Assembly (NCBI RefSeq): GCF_002224125.1
Contig: NZ_NCSM01000058.1
Coordinates: 1-64,000 of the forward strand
Source of the DNA: Streptomyces sp. NBS 14/10
GTDB taxonomy: Bacteria > Actinomycetota > Actinomycetes > Streptomycetales > Streptomycetaceae
Direction of reading: 5' to 3'
Length of the DNA stretch: 64,000 nucleotides
The notes under the pieces are model-generated. The model ran no database searches and had not been told where the DNA came from. It worked only from the letters and a program-made list of their open reading frames with translations. Positions 9,506-17,811 of this stretch are shown one piece after another. Numbering within the stretch: the first letter of the stretch is position 1; every line of letters begins with the position of its first letter. The position numbers were made by a program, and so were the translations under genes.

Positions 9506-10021
9506 GTCCGTGAAGTACGCGGCGGGCTCGTCGGAGAGCTCACCGTTCATCCACAGGTTCATGCCGTAGCCGAGCCGGCGGCCCGGGTAGAGCGTCGGAA
9601 GGTCGCTTGTGGCGGCCGCGAAGTCCTGGTCGACGGCCGGCAGCCGCAGCTCCTCACCCCTGCCCAGCAGCGGCCCCCGCAGGTCGGCGGGGACGGCGGC
9701 GTCGAAGGCCGACCAGTCGATCCGCCCTTCGTCGTTCTCGGGATCGAAGACGTCGGGGACGTCGATGAGGGGACGCAGATCGACGTGGCCGATGAGGCGC
9801 CCGCCCTCGATCACCCACAGATCGCTCGTCTCGTGGTCATCCACGTGGTCGCCCCGGGTGCTCTCGACGCGGTCCGAATCCTCGGCGTCGAAGAACAACT
9901 CGGTGAGCAGAAGCCGGATGTGATCACGCCGGTTGTAGACGAAGAACGTCGTCCAGTCCAACTGGGTGGAGAACTGCCGCTCCAGGATGTAACAGGACGC
10001 TGCCGCGCCGTCCCCCGTCAT
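9491..10021 (-). CDS. Hypothetical protein (176 aa)
   Basis: An acidic soluble protein, not recognised. No signal peptide or membrane segment. It has aromatic-rich blocks (LDWTTFFVYNRRDH) and an acidic centre (DVFDPENDEGRID). The start at 10021 is well supported by GGAGGGG 5 nt upstream. It is divergent from the HEAT-like gene at 10070 with only 48 bp between the starts. Its C-terminal codons lie in a 23-bp repeat, so the end may have been extended or replaced by repeat expansion. Confidence 0.6.
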   Translation of the reverse strand: MTGDGAAASCYILERQFSTQLDWTTFFVYNRRDHIRLLLTELFFDAEDSDRVESTRGDHVDDHETSDLWVIEGGRLIGHVDLRPLIDVPDVFDPENDEGRIDWSAFDAAVPADLRGPLLGRGEELRLPAVDQDFAAATSDLPTLYPGRRLGYGMNLWMNGELSDEPAAYFTDPDPS

Positions 10022-10069
10022 CGAAACCCCTCCCGTGGGTGATCCTTTTCCCGGCCTAGGCTAAGCCCC

Positions 10070-11083
10070 ATGCCAGAAGCCATTGACGCCCTCATGCGGG
10101 ATCTCTCGGACCAGGACCGCACCGTTCGCAGGGCCGCGGAGGACGGCCTGGTCGCGCTCGGGGCGCGGAGCATCGACCGGCTCCTGCCGTATGTCCGCGA
10201 CACGCGACGCGGGAGCCCGAGATTCAGCGCCGAGTCCGTCCTGAAGCGGCTGGGTGACCAGGCGCTGCCGCGCCTTCGGGAGATCCGGCGCCATGGCCCC
10301 GGGCGGCTGCGCGGCAAGGCCCTGGAGACGCTGGTCGACCTGGGCGGTGCGCAGGAGCTCGACGACGCCGACCGGCGTGCCGTGGAACGCCTCGTACGGA
10401 TCAAGCTCCTCGACGAACTCCCGGTGAGTCTCCCCCTGGACGCCGGCCGCTGGCTGGCCTTCCCGGCGGACCGGCTCGACGACGCCGTATCCGCCCTCGG
10501 TCTGCACGACCTCCGGCCGGTCACCACCGTGCTGGGCGTGGACGCCACCACCCGAGCCGACGACGCCATGGATTTCCAGGATTCCCAGGGGGAGAAGCAG
10601 AGGGCCTACCGGGTCTTCATCACCCCGGAATTCGAGAGCTGGTCGTTCATGGATATACCGATCAAGAACTGGCGCATGGTGTGGGGCAATTCATTCGTGG
10701 ACGAATGCGATGGATTCGCCCTCGCCGACACGCTCAGCGAGCGATGCGGGGAGGCGCACTTCTACGTGATCGACCCCTACCACTCCGGCTCGGTCTGGTA
10801 TGTCGCGCGCGATGGCCGCAGGGTGCGGAGCTACGGCACCTATGACTACCCGGAGTTCCGGGGCAAGCCACTCCCGTTCGAGATGAGCTTCATCCAGGAC
10901 GCGAAAGACGGCATCGAGGACGAGAAATACGCCAAGGGCGTGCCCGACGCGGGCACGGCGGCCGACAACCTCTCCGTCCAACCCGGCCCCATGTCCGCGG
11001 AGGAGACCCACGGCCACGGCTGGCTCGCCACCACGCACCCCGACCTGCCCAACTCCGGATTCAAGGGAGCCCTGCCCATCTGA
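10070..11083 (+). CDS. HEAT-repeat-containing hypothetical protein
   Basis: 337 residues. The N-terminal 100 residues are helical repeats (ALMRDLSDQDRTVRRAAEDG, then a repeat around LPYVRDTRRGSPRFSAESVLKRLG) of HEAT type. The rest is a mixed domain with aromatic clusters (WSFMDIPIKNWRMVWGNS and VWYVARDGRRVRSYGTYDYPEF) that I cannot place; the latter looks like a compact beta domain. No signal peptide. It may be a scaffold or immunity-like protein. It is followed 39 bp later by a small membrane protein on the same strand, so the two may be co-transcribed. Confidence 0.65.
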   Translation: MPEAIDALMRDLSDQDRTVRRAAEDGLVALGARSIDRLLPYVRDTRRGSPRFSAESVLKRLGDQALPRLREIRRHGPGRLRGKALETLVDLGGAQELDDADRRAVERLVRIKLLDELPVSLPLDAGRWLAFPADRLDDAVSALGLHDLRPVTTVLGVDATTRADDAMDFQDSQGEKQRAYRVFITPEFESWSFMDIPIKNWRMVWGNSFVDECDGFALADTLSERCGEAHFYVIDPYHSGSVWYVARDGRRVRSYGTYDYPEFRGKPLPFEMSFIQDAKDGIEDEKYAKGVPDAGTAADNLSVQPGPMSAEETHGHGWLATTHPDLPNSGFKGALPI

Positions 11084-11122
11084 CGGACCGCACCACGCCG
11101 GGGCCAACTAAGCTCACGCACC

Positions 11123-11776
11123 ATGTCGTCGCCGAACATGCCCTCCCCCGCGCCGAACGCCACCGTCATACGTGTGGGCCGCCGCAGCGCCATGACCGGG
11201 CTTCCCTGTTCCGTCGTCCTCATGGTGATCGGCGCCGTCGGCATCTTCGGCATCGTGCTGGTCGCCATGGGGAAGCAGAAGGGAGAGGCCACCGTCACCG
11301 GGTTCGTGGGACTCGGATTCGCGGTGGCCCTCGGTGTTCTCGGGGTCATTCTCTTCGTCCCGTTCTGGGCGAACCGCCGCAGCAGGATCCTCATCGACCA
11401 CACGGGGCTGTGGCTCGAGAAGGGAGACCTCCGGAACGTCATTGCCTGGCACTCCCTCGCCGGAATCGCCCTCTACTGGAGCGAATTCGGGCGCAAGGGG
11501 AAGATCTACTCCCTGGAGCTGTACCCCAACGGCCCCATCGACCGGGACGACCCGATCCTGTGGGACCTGGTCTGCGACGAGGAACCGCTCCACCCCGGCC
11601 TGCCGCGCGTACGCCACCGCATCGTCCTCACCGCCCCCAACCAGGGGCCGGTGGTCGAGGCGGCCCTGAGTCACGTCCCGCAGATCTGGCTCGGCGAGTC
11701 CCAGCGCCCGGCGGGCCACATCGGAGGCCCCGACGTCAGGGGACACCGGGAGCGCACGCGAGGTCGTACGCGGTGA
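11123..11776 (+). CDS. Hypothetical membrane protein (217 aa)
   Basis: Two hydrophobic segments (about residues 28-50 and 60-82: the VVLMVIGAVGIFGIVLVAM region and the FVGLGFAVALGVLGVILFV region) are followed by a cytoplasmic or external beta-type domain (RILIDHTGLWLEKGDLRN, then IALYWSEFGRKGKIYSLELY) resembling PH-like domains of small bacterial membrane proteins. Function unknown. It follows the HEAT-like gene by 39 bp. Confidence 0.62.
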   Translation: MSSPNMPSPAPNATVIRVGRRSAMTGLPCSVVLMVIGAVGIFGIVLVAMGKQKGEATVTGFVGLGFAVALGVLGVILFVPFWANRRSRILIDHTGLWLEKGDLRNVIAWHSLAGIALYWSEFGRKGKIYSLELYPNGPIDRDDPILWDLVCDEEPLHPGLPRVRHRIVLTAPNQGPVVEAALSHVPQIWLGESQRPAGHIGGPDVRGHRERTRGRTR

Positions 11777-11883
11777 CAGGCGCTGTGGCTGATCGGCCCG
11801 CCGGCGTTCGACGCGGCCGCCCGCGCTGGACGCGGGGCTCGCCGCCCTGACCGCGGACGAGAAGGGCCGCGGGGCATCCGGCC

Positions 11884-12462
11884 TCAGCCGGGAAAGGCGT
11901 TGGCGAAGCCGGCCAGATTCCGCGGGCAGGTCCATATCTCCCGCGTCATCCGACCCTCGTACCAGGACTGCGCCCCCTCCTCGTCGGGCCAGTTCTCCTC
12001 ATCGGCCAGGGCCGCCTCGTGGTCGGCGTCTCGCTCCGGATGGGCCAGCATCTCCAGGACGTACCGGAAGTTGTCCAGCTCCTCATCGAACGGCGCATCG
12101 TCACAGGGATGCTCCTCATGCTCACAGGACGCCTGCCCGAGAGCCCGCTCGACCGCGCCCATCGCCTCCATCACCCGGGCCTCGGCCGCCGCGTCCGGGC
12201 GGGCGTAGATCACATAGGGCCCGATCAGCACCAGCCCCAGCGTCCACAGCGCCGTCTCCGACCCCGCTCCGCCGGCCGCGACGCTCGCCTCGAGATTCTT
12301 CGCGCACTTCAGCACCGTGGCCTGCGCGTCGCCGAGGTAGTAGCCGTGACGCATCTCGTCCCAGTCGGCGATCAGCTCGTCCCACTCGGCAGGGGTGGCC
12401 GGCCCCGGGGTGGGGCGTATCTCGTCGTCGCGCCGGTCCTCGGCTGTCTCCGCATTGGTCAC
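11884..12462 (-). CDS. Hypothetical protein (about 192 aa)
   Basis: An acidic, helical soluble protein, not recognised. It has a Cys/acid-rich patch (CEHEEHPCDDAPFDEELDNF) and a WPDEEGAQSWYEG segment. The start is uncertain: I chose GTG 12462 (VTNAETAEDR), where protein-like composition begins. The reading frame extends to 12525 with a Pro/Cys-rich stretch that looks non-coding. Single gene, convergent with the membrane protein to its left. Confidence 0.55.
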   Translation of the reverse strand: MTNAETAEDRRDDEIRPTPGPATPAEWDELIADWDEMRHGYYLGDAQATVLKCAKNLEASVAAGGAGSETALWTLGLVLIGPYVIYARPDAAAEARVMEAMGAVERALGQASCEHEEHPCDDAPFDEELDNFRYVLEMLAHPERDADHEAALADEENWPDEEGAQSWYEGRMTREIWTCPRNLAGFANAFPG

Positions 12463-12603
12463 GATCCGAGGATGACATGGGGGACTGACGGCGACGATGC
12501 GGGGGCACTCGCTCCGGTCGGGCATCGGGCTGAGCGTGACCCCTCACGGCGTTCTCACCGTAAGGGTTGAGATGCATCAGGCCGTCACAGCAGTCTGGTC
12601 GGT

Positions 12604-13092
12604 ATGGGACACGACGCCGGACACCACACCGTCGTACGGCAGGCGGCCGAGCACGACATCGCGGAACTCGTACGCCTGCGACAGTTGCTGTTCGAAGACC
12701 TCGGCGGTGACTTCTTCAACCCCTCCTCAGGAGACGGCGGCTGGCGGGACGCCCTTGCCGAGGCCCTCAAGGAACAGCTGACAGCCGACGCCGTACGGAT
12801 CCTCGTCGTGGACGGCGATCAGGGCCTTGCCGCCTGCGGCATCGGCACCATCGAGCGGCGGCTGCCCAGCCCCCGCCTGCGGAACGGCCGGATCGGGCAG
12901 GTGATCGGCGTGGTCACCGATCCGGCATACCGGCGCGGCCACAGCCGCGCGATCATGCGGGGCCTGCTCGACTGGTTCCGGGAACGTGGGGTCGCCCGGG
13001 TCGATCTGCGCGCCTCCGCCGAAGGTGAGCCGCTTTACCGCGAGCTCGGCTTCGTCAAACACCCTGCCCCCACGCTGTACTGGCACCCCTGA
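12604..13092 (+). CDS. GNAT-family N-acetyltransferase
   Basis: 162 residues with the GNAT fold: N-terminal VRQAAEHDIAELVRLRQLLFED, acetyl-CoA-binding beta4/alpha3 (GVVTDPAYRRGHSRAIM, the R/Q-x-x-G-x-G/A loop) and the C-terminal VDLRASAEGEPLYRELGF motif. It would transfer an acetyl group from acetyl-CoA to an amine; substrate unknown. No good ribosome-binding site precedes the ATG, so the message may be leaderless or start a few codons later. Confidence 0.83.
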   Translation: MGHDAGHHTVVRQAAEHDIAELVRLRQLLFEDLGGDFFNPSSGDGGWRDALAEALKEQLTADAVRILVVDGDQGLAACGIGTIERRLPSPRLRNGRIGQVIGVVTDPAYRRGHSRAIMRGLLDWFRERGVARVDLRASAEGEPLYRELGFVKHPAPTLYWHP

Positions 13093-13119
13093 CAGGCACC
13101 GCGTACCGCGGCTCCCGAG

Positions 13120-13686
13120 TCAACGCCTCCTGCCGACTGGCAGTACATCCAGACCCTCAGCATCGTCCAACGCGGCTCGTGCCACCGCGGCAAACTCGCT
13201 CAAGCGCTCCGACAGCCGACCCACCTCGACGGCGTGGCGCTCCAGGAAGCGGGCGTTGCCGTCCGGAGTGTTCTCCGGGGAGTCACGTAGCGCGAGAAGG
13301 GTCGTCTGCATGGACCGAAGCGTCGTGTAGACGCTTCGAGCGGCCTGCTCCACGGTCTCCGGCCCTTCGACCGCCAGGTTGGCCCAGGCGGCGCGGGCCA
13401 AAGCCAGCTGGTCGTCGGCCTGTTGCAGCCTGCGATCGATCTCTTCCGTATCTCTTTCACCTACGAACGCGCGCCCGGCCATCTTCAGCGCGTTCTGTGA
13501 CTCACTGGCCGGGGCAAGGAAGGCGCTGTACGCATCCCGGCGCACCTGCCTGCGCCAGTGAGCGTGCTCGGCCCTGGCCTGTGCGCGTACCTGCTGACGC
13601 GTCGACCAACCAGTGATCGCCGACGCGAGGACGGTGCCTGCCACGCCGATCGATGCCCCGAGCAGTGCCGCTATTCCCTGGTCCAC
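13120..13686 (-). CDS. Hypothetical membrane-anchored coiled-coil protein
   Basis: About 188 residues. A single N-terminal transmembrane segment (IAALLGASIGVAGTVLASAI) is followed by a long charged helical region (RQQVRAQARAEHAHWRRQVRR through the IDRRLQQADDQLALARAAW section), probably cytoplasmic. Such one-TM helical proteins are common in Streptomyces and uncharacterised. I chose GTG 13686 because the membrane anchor begins 5 residues later; the frame extends to 13746 without protein-like composition. It borders the large inverted repeat. Confidence 0.55.
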   Translation of the reverse strand: MDQGIAALLGASIGVAGTVLASAITGWSTRQQVRAQARAEHAHWRRQVRRDAYSAFLAPASESQNALKMAGRAFVGERDTEEIDRRLQQADDQLALARAAWANLAVEGPETVEQAARSVYTTLRSMQTTLLALRDSPENTPDGNARFLERHAVEVGRLSERLSEFAAVARAALDDAEGLDVLPVGRRR

Positions 13687-13792
13687 GGAGATGTGTCTAC
13701 CGCACCTGCCTGCGGCCGGATATGCGCGGTCACTCACGGGATCCACGCGGAGCCGTCGGGCCGGTAGAGGAATGATCCGCTTCGCTGCGCTG

Positions 13793-14533
13793 TGGGCTTC
13801 GCTGCGCTGCGCGGTGGCTGCGCTTCGCTTCGCCTGTGCCTACGCCGTCGTCTCGCGGCATTCGGTTCGGGCGGGTGCGGGTTTCGTCTCGGACCCTCCG
13901 GGTCCAAAGCGCCAGCGAGAAGGGGGGAAGGGGGCGGTCGACCCTGTGTCCTGGTTCCTTGGCCCGGTGGGTGGCTGGGCTTAAAGCTGGCTCCGCTGCG
14001 CTCCGCCGCAGCTGCTGCCGCGCGGTGGCCGGGTGGTCGGTCCAGCGGTGCGCTGGGCTGGGGGTGCGCGAGCGCGACGAACGGGCCGGCGACCGCTGGA
14101 CGGCATGGTCCCAACGCCGCGCGCGGGCATCGTCTCGCGCCTTCGGCGCACAGCGGCCAGCAGCGGGAACGGGGAGGGGGCGCCGAGGCATCGTCGCCGT
14201 CCAGCCCAAGGGGTCCGGTTCGGGCCCTCCATCCACCTGCTCTTAAAAAAGTGCTTGCTTTATATCAAGTACTGCATCAAGCGTTTTTCTTAGAGCAGGT
14301 GGGTGGAGAGGCGATCCCGTCCCCCGGTGCCCACCCATCCGTCGCGCTCCCGCGCCCGGGTCCAGCGCACCGCTGGTCCCCTTGTCCGGCCACTGCGCGG
14401 CAGCAGCTCGCTGGCGCTTTGGACCCGGAGGGTCCGAGACGAAAGCCGCGTTCGCGTGAGCCGAATGCCGCGAGATGGTGCATAGGCGCGGGCGAAGCGC
14501 AGCGAAGCCCACCGCGCAGCGCAGCGGAGCGCA
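13793..14533. repeat. Large imperfect inverted repeat around an AT-rich core
   Basis: Three pairs of arms face each other: 13793-13918 with 14411-14533 (about 125 bp, including the shared block GGACCCTCCGGGTCC), 14008-14090 with 14336-14410, and 14230-14242 with 14291-14304 (CCACCTGCTCT). The left half carries about 90 bp and 140 bp that the right half lacks. The centre (14241-14292) is an AT-rich island in very GC-rich DNA. No convincing gene lies in 13687-14601. All long reading frames here are GC-bias shadows in both strands and change frame across the arms. It may be a decayed mobile element or a structured non-coding locus. Confidence 0.75.
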
Positions 14534-14601
14534 CCCCTTCACGGGGGTAAGGCAGTTACATCAACTTCGCCGCCATGGGGGTACGCCACCGGCGCGCGAA
14601 A

Positions 14602-14817
14602 TTACGGGATCCACTTGGGGCACCGGCCCGATGAGCACACCGTGCACGCGACCTTGGCCGTGCCCTCGCACGTCACGCATCCCGCGAATCCGCCGCAGTC
14701 CGGGCAGTTGACCTCGCCCCAGCCCGCGCAATAGCCGCAGTACCACCGGTGGCCCTCGGCATCCGCCCAGGTCGGCGTCGGCTCGCTTGGCCGCGTCCGT
14801 GCCGGGCGGGGCGTCAT
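14602..14817 (-). CDS. Small zinc-ribbon protein with DnaJ-type CxxC repeats
   Basis: 71 residues with four CxxC motifs: CGYC, CPDC, CVTC and CTVC, spaced as in DnaJ zinc-finger domains (CxxCxGxG-like: CAGWG, CGGFAG). Likely binds two Zn ions. Its ATG (14815-14817) overlaps the stop of the preceding gene (14814-14816), so it is translationally coupled as the last gene of a three-gene operon. It ends in TAA, unusual for this genome. Function unknown. Confidence 0.72.
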   Translation of the reverse strand: MTPRPARTRPSEPTPTWADAEGHRWYCGYCAGWGEVNCPDCGGFAGCVTCEGTAKVACTVCSSGRCPKWIP

Positions 14818-15188
14818 GGGCCGGGTGTCCCCGTATCCCGGAGGCGCAGCCGCTTCCGCTGCTCCGGGCAGGGGACTCCCGTGCGCTCCTCGCAGCGGCA
14901 GGGGCGGAACCAGAGGGGGTCGAGGGCGGCTCTGAGGTCTTCGGCTGTTGCCTGGTGGAGGTAAGTGCCTTGGGTGGTTCTGGTGCGGATGCCCCTCTTG
15001 ACGATGTGAGCCAGGGCCCGGGCGGCCTCCGGGCGGAGGGCGTGGATGTGCACCAGGCCCAGGGGCGCCGCGCCGCCCACGGCCGACCAGCCGACGCTCA
15101 GTGCCTCGATGCCGGCCAGGGCTAACGCGGAGCGGAGTTCGGCGGCGGCTCTTTCGACGTCTGCCGCGGGTTCTTCGAGGCCGGTCAC
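14814..15188 (-). CDS. Hypothetical protein, middle gene of three-gene operon
   Basis: 124 residues, soluble. The first half is helical (AAAELRSALALAGIEALSVGW), then VHIHALRPEAARALAHIV, and a C-terminal Cys/Arg cluster (WFRPCRCEERTGVPCPEQR) that might hold a metal. The start is fixed by a GTGA overlap: GTG at 15186-15188 shares bases with the stop of the upstream gene at 15185-15187. I do not recognise the family by name. Confidence 0.62.
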   Translation of the reverse strand: MTGLEEPAADVERAAAELRSALALAGIEALSVGWSAVGGAAPLGLVHIHALRPEAARALAHIVKRGIRTRTTQGTYLHQATAEDLRAALDPLWFRPCRCEERTGVPCPEQRKRLRLRDTGTPGP

Positions 15189-15457
15189 TGTTCCATCGCC
15201 GTCCGTTCGTGGGTGAAGGGCGGGATGTACGGGGGTGCCGGGTCGAGAGTTCGCATGAGGGGGATGGTCCACTCGACCGGGACCCGCGGTAGTCGGAAGC
15301 GCGTCTGTTCCGCGTACGACACCGGGCGTGGCGTGAGCTTAGGCGTGGTGGCGGGTGGCGGAGGAGCGGCGGGAATGGACTGCCGTCCGAGGGTGGCGGT
15401 TCGAGGGCCGAACAGCGCCCCTTTCACTCGTCCGAGTGATCGTAATACGAATTGCAT
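15185..15457 (-). CDS. Hypothetical small protein, first gene of three-gene operon
   Basis: 90 residues, basic then Pro-rich (PAAPPPPATTPKLTPRPVSY), with LRSLGRVKGALFGPRTATLG at the N-terminus. No membrane segment. The ATG at 15457 has GGAG 5 nt upstream. It is divergent from the XRE regulator (187-bp gap), and the whole block (XRE regulator plus three coupled small genes) looks like one functional unit. Role unknown. Confidence 0.6.
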   Translation of the reverse strand: MQFVLRSLGRVKGALFGPRTATLGRQSIPAAPPPPATTPKLTPRPVSYAEQTRFRLPRVPVEWTIPLMRTLDPAPPYIPPFTHERTAMEQ

Positions 15458-15644
15458 TGTTGCTCCGCTCCTGTCAGATCGGCCACGCCCCGGGCCTCCC
15501 CAAGCCGTGCCGGGGTCTTGGTGGTCCGGATACTCAACCGGGCGGGACAAGTCCGCACCACTGCGGAATTCCCGCATCTCTGCTGCGCGTTGGCTGCACG
15601 GAGTACGCTGACCAGGGGAGGCGGCACCCGGACGGAGTACCGGC

Positions 15645-16865
15645 ATGGCAGGTAGGCGGCGCAGCTTCGCGGAGCGGCGAAAGGCGTGCGGCTATACGCA
15701 GGAGTCATTCGCGGAAGCCATGAGAGTGGATCGAACCACGGTGTATCGCTGGGAGCGTGGTGAGGCTGATCCGCAACCGCATCAGCGTCCGAAGATCGCC
15801 AAACTTCTGAAGACGACAGCCGACGAGTTGGATCGCCTTCTCGCGCCGGATTCCGCCGCGCTTGTGGCCGTCAATCCATGGAAGGTCAGCTGTGGTCTTG
15901 CCGACGATGACGAACTGGACGCTTGGGAACTGGCGCGGCGAGTGGAGGCGAGTGACGTAGGGGCGCGGACGCTCGAGCGGCTTGAGCGCGCGTTTGACGA
16001 TCTGGCCACGGCCTATCCCGTGACTCCACCGCAGGATCTCCTGCAGCGAGTGAGGCGTTATTCCGCCTACGTGGCCAGCCTGTTGGGCGGGAAGAAGACG
16101 TTGTCCGAGCATCGACGACTGCTGGTCGTCGGCGGCTGGCTCTCTCTGCTCGGTGCGACGCTCCACATCGATCTGAAGCAGGAGCAGTCGGCTACGGCGC
16201 GTCTGCAAACAGCCGTGACACTCGCGCGGGAAGCGGAGCATGCGGAGATCGAGGCGTGGTGTTACGAAACGGAGGCGTGGCGCGTCCTGACTGACGGGGA
16301 CTATTTACGCGCGGCCGAGCTTTCGCGAACCGCGCAGCGTATTGCTCCCGCCGGCAGCTCCGCCCTGATTCAGGCGACCGCACAGGAAGGGCGCTCTCGC
16401 GCACGGCTCGGTCATGGGAAAGAGACGTATGCGGCGATCGACCGGGTGCAGAAGATGTCCGACACCCTTGGGCTTCCGGACCGTCCCATGGAGCACCACT
16501 ATCAGTACGACCCGGCGAAATCCCTCGCGTATACGGCAACAACGCTCGCTTGGTTGGGCGACTCCGCTGCGGAAGGCTACGCCCGCGAAGTGATCTCCCG
16601 ATTGAACCCGGGGGGCGAAACCACGAATTGGCCGCGCCGAGTGGCTTCCGCCAACATTGATCTAGCGCTGGTTCTGCTGGCCGGAAGCCGACTCGACGAG
16701 GCGTGCGATGCCGCCCAGAAAGCAATATTGCGCGGGCGCGTCGTGCCCTCCAACCACTGGCGGGCGCTCGAGGTCGTCAAGGCCGTTGAGGCAAGGAGAC
16801 TGCCCGAGGCGCCGGATCTGCGCGAGGCATACGAGGGGCTGACGCAAGAGGGGCGCAGCCGCTGA
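15645..16865 (+). CDS. XRE-family regulator with TPR-like C-terminus
   Basis: 406 residues. An N-terminal helix-turn-helix (FAERRKACGYTQESFAEAM then VDRTTVYRWERGEADPQP) is followed by a long helical, TPR-like region (for example AALAREAEHAEIEAWCYETE-type repeats around residues 190-380). This architecture is widespread in Streptomyces; the TPR part often binds a peptide or protein partner. There is a TTA codon at 16305-16307, suggesting bldA dependence. It probably controls the divergent three-gene operon. ATG 15645 has CGGAG 7 nt upstream. Composition is slightly less GC-rich than its neighbours, which could mean recent acquisition. Confidence 0.82.
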   Translation: MAGRRRSFAERRKACGYTQESFAEAMRVDRTTVYRWERGEADPQPHQRPKIAKLLKTTADELDRLLAPDSAALVAVNPWKVSCGLADDDELDAWELARRVEASDVGARTLERLERAFDDLATAYPVTPPQDLLQRVRRYSAYVASLLGGKKTLSEHRRLLVVGGWLSLLGATLHIDLKQEQSATARLQTAVTLAREAEHAEIEAWCYETEAWRVLTDGDYLRAAELSRTAQRIAPAGSSALIQATAQEGRSRARLGHGKETYAAIDRVQKMSDTLGLPDRPMEHHYQYDPAKSLAYTATTLAWLGDSAAEGYAREVISRLNPGGETTNWPRRVASANIDLALVLLAGSRLDEACDAAQKAILRGRVVPSNHWRALEVVKAVEARRLPEAPDLREAYEGLTQEGRSR

Positions 16866-16877
16866 TCGCCACCGGGC

Positions 16878-17357
16878 TCACCGACCCTCGGCGCCGAGGG
16901 GACGCGCGGCGGAGGGGCCCACAGGACCATCCAGCAGGTTGGCGCGCTGGGTTCGCCACCACGGCAGAAGTTGAACCACACCCCAGGCCACCTCCACCAC
17001 CAAGAAGGCCCACAGGATCCGGGTGGCACCCTGGGCCAGCGCGTACGCGAACCACACGGAGAACAGGGTGCGGGCGACACCGTCGAACAGCCCGTGGACC
17101 GGTAGGGGCTTGACGATACGGAGCAGCGCCCAGACGACCACGACCGAGCCCATCAGATTCGCGTAGAGGGTCTGCGTGGGGTCGACGGCGGGCAGGACGC
17201 CGAGCCCGAGGGCGTCGCCCAGCGAGTTCAGGGCGTCGTGGATCAGCACATAGGTCCACGGTGTCGCGAAGCCCGCCGTGAGGACGAGGTCGTACCAGGC
17301 GCTTGCGCGTACGGCGCGGAGATAGGTGTGGCGGGAAGGGGCGAAGAGACGGTTCAT
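16878..17357 (-). CDS. Membrane protein controlled by adjacent MerR regulator
   Basis: 159 residues with about four hydrophobic segments (VLTAGFATPWTYVLIHDAL, then LMGSVVVVWALLRIV, LFSVWFAYALAQGATRILW and VVEVAWGVVQLLPWW). The family is not certain; the size and four-helix layout resemble small DoxX-like or DUF membrane proteins. The start at 17357 has AGGAG 7 nt upstream. It is divergent from the merR-type gene, with a MerR-style promoter between them, so it is probably the regulated target. Confidence 0.7.
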   Translation of the reverse strand: MNRLFAPSRHTYLRAVRASAWYDLVLTAGFATPWTYVLIHDALNSLGDALGLGVLPAVDPTQTLYANLMGSVVVVWALLRIVKPLPVHGLFDGVARTLFSVWFAYALAQGATRILWAFLVVEVAWGVVQLLPWWRTQRANLLDGPVGPSAARPLGAEGR

Positions 17358-17403
17358 GGCGAGGCTCCTGCTGATCTCGGAGGCGATGTGCAGCCGCGGC
17401 CTC

Positions 17404-17435
17404 ACGCTAAACAGTGGAGTACGCTCCAAGGTCAA
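17404..17435 (-). promoter_or_regulatory. MerR-type promoter/operator for the membrane protein
   Basis: Read on the minus strand, TTGACC (17435-17430) is followed after an unusually long 19-20-bp spacer by TAGCGT/TTAGCG near 17404-17410. Inside the spacer lies the dyad TGGAG-N4-CTCCA (17415-17428). A long spacer holding a dyad is the hallmark of MerR-activated promoters. Confidence 0.65.
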
Positions 17436-17457
17436 GTCCACCATCGGGCGGAGAGCC

Positions 17458-17811
17458 ATGCGTATCGGGGAGCTGGCCGCGCAAGCGGGGCTGAGCAAGG
17501 ACACCATTCGCTTCTACGAGAAGATCGGCCTCGTCAGCGGGCGTCGTCTGCCCAACGGTTATCGCGATTTCTCTCCGGAGACCGTGACCTGGCTGCATTA
17601 CGTCCGCACCGCGCAAACGCTCGGCTTCTCGCTGGCCGAGATCGGGCGGAACTTCGAGGAACTGCGCGATGCCCCGGACTCCGCCGAGGCGTTGTCCGCG
17701 CTGTTCGAGGAGAAGATCCGGGTGATCGACGCGCGGATGGCCGAGCTCGCGGCCCTGCGGGCGGACCTCGACGCGCGGGTCGGTACGGGGTGCCCGTTGC
17801 GTGTGTCGTAA
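17458..17811 (+). CDS. MerR-family transcriptional regulator
   Basis: 117 residues. N-terminal winged helix MRIGELAAQAGLSKDTIRFYEKIGLV (shown in parts: RIGELA, TIRFYE, GLV) and the second wing LPNGYRDF are textbook MerR. A dimerisation helix follows (LFEEKIRVIDARMAELAALR), and there is a C-terminal Cys (GTGCPL) but no obvious metal site. The ATG at 17458 has GGAGAG 5 nt upstream. The 3' end is overlapped by 214 bp by the convergent protease-like gene. Confidence 0.9.
   Translation: MRIGELAAQAGLSKDTIRFYEKIGLVSGRRLPNGYRDFSPETVTWLHYVRTAQTLGFSLAEIGRNFEELRDAPDSAEALSALFEEKIRVIDARMAELAALRADLDARVGTGCPLRVS

Noticed and set aside
11777..11883. Possible decayed coding stretch after the small membrane protein
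   Set aside because: LWLIGPPAF and ALDAGLAALTADEKGR-like pieces are readable but need a frameshift; too short to call a pseudogene.
13730..14550. Several overlapping open frames in the inverted-repeat region
   Set aside because: Different frames on both strands, all Arg/Ser/Pro-rich, mirrored by the repeat; none has a domain or a convincing ribosome-binding site.
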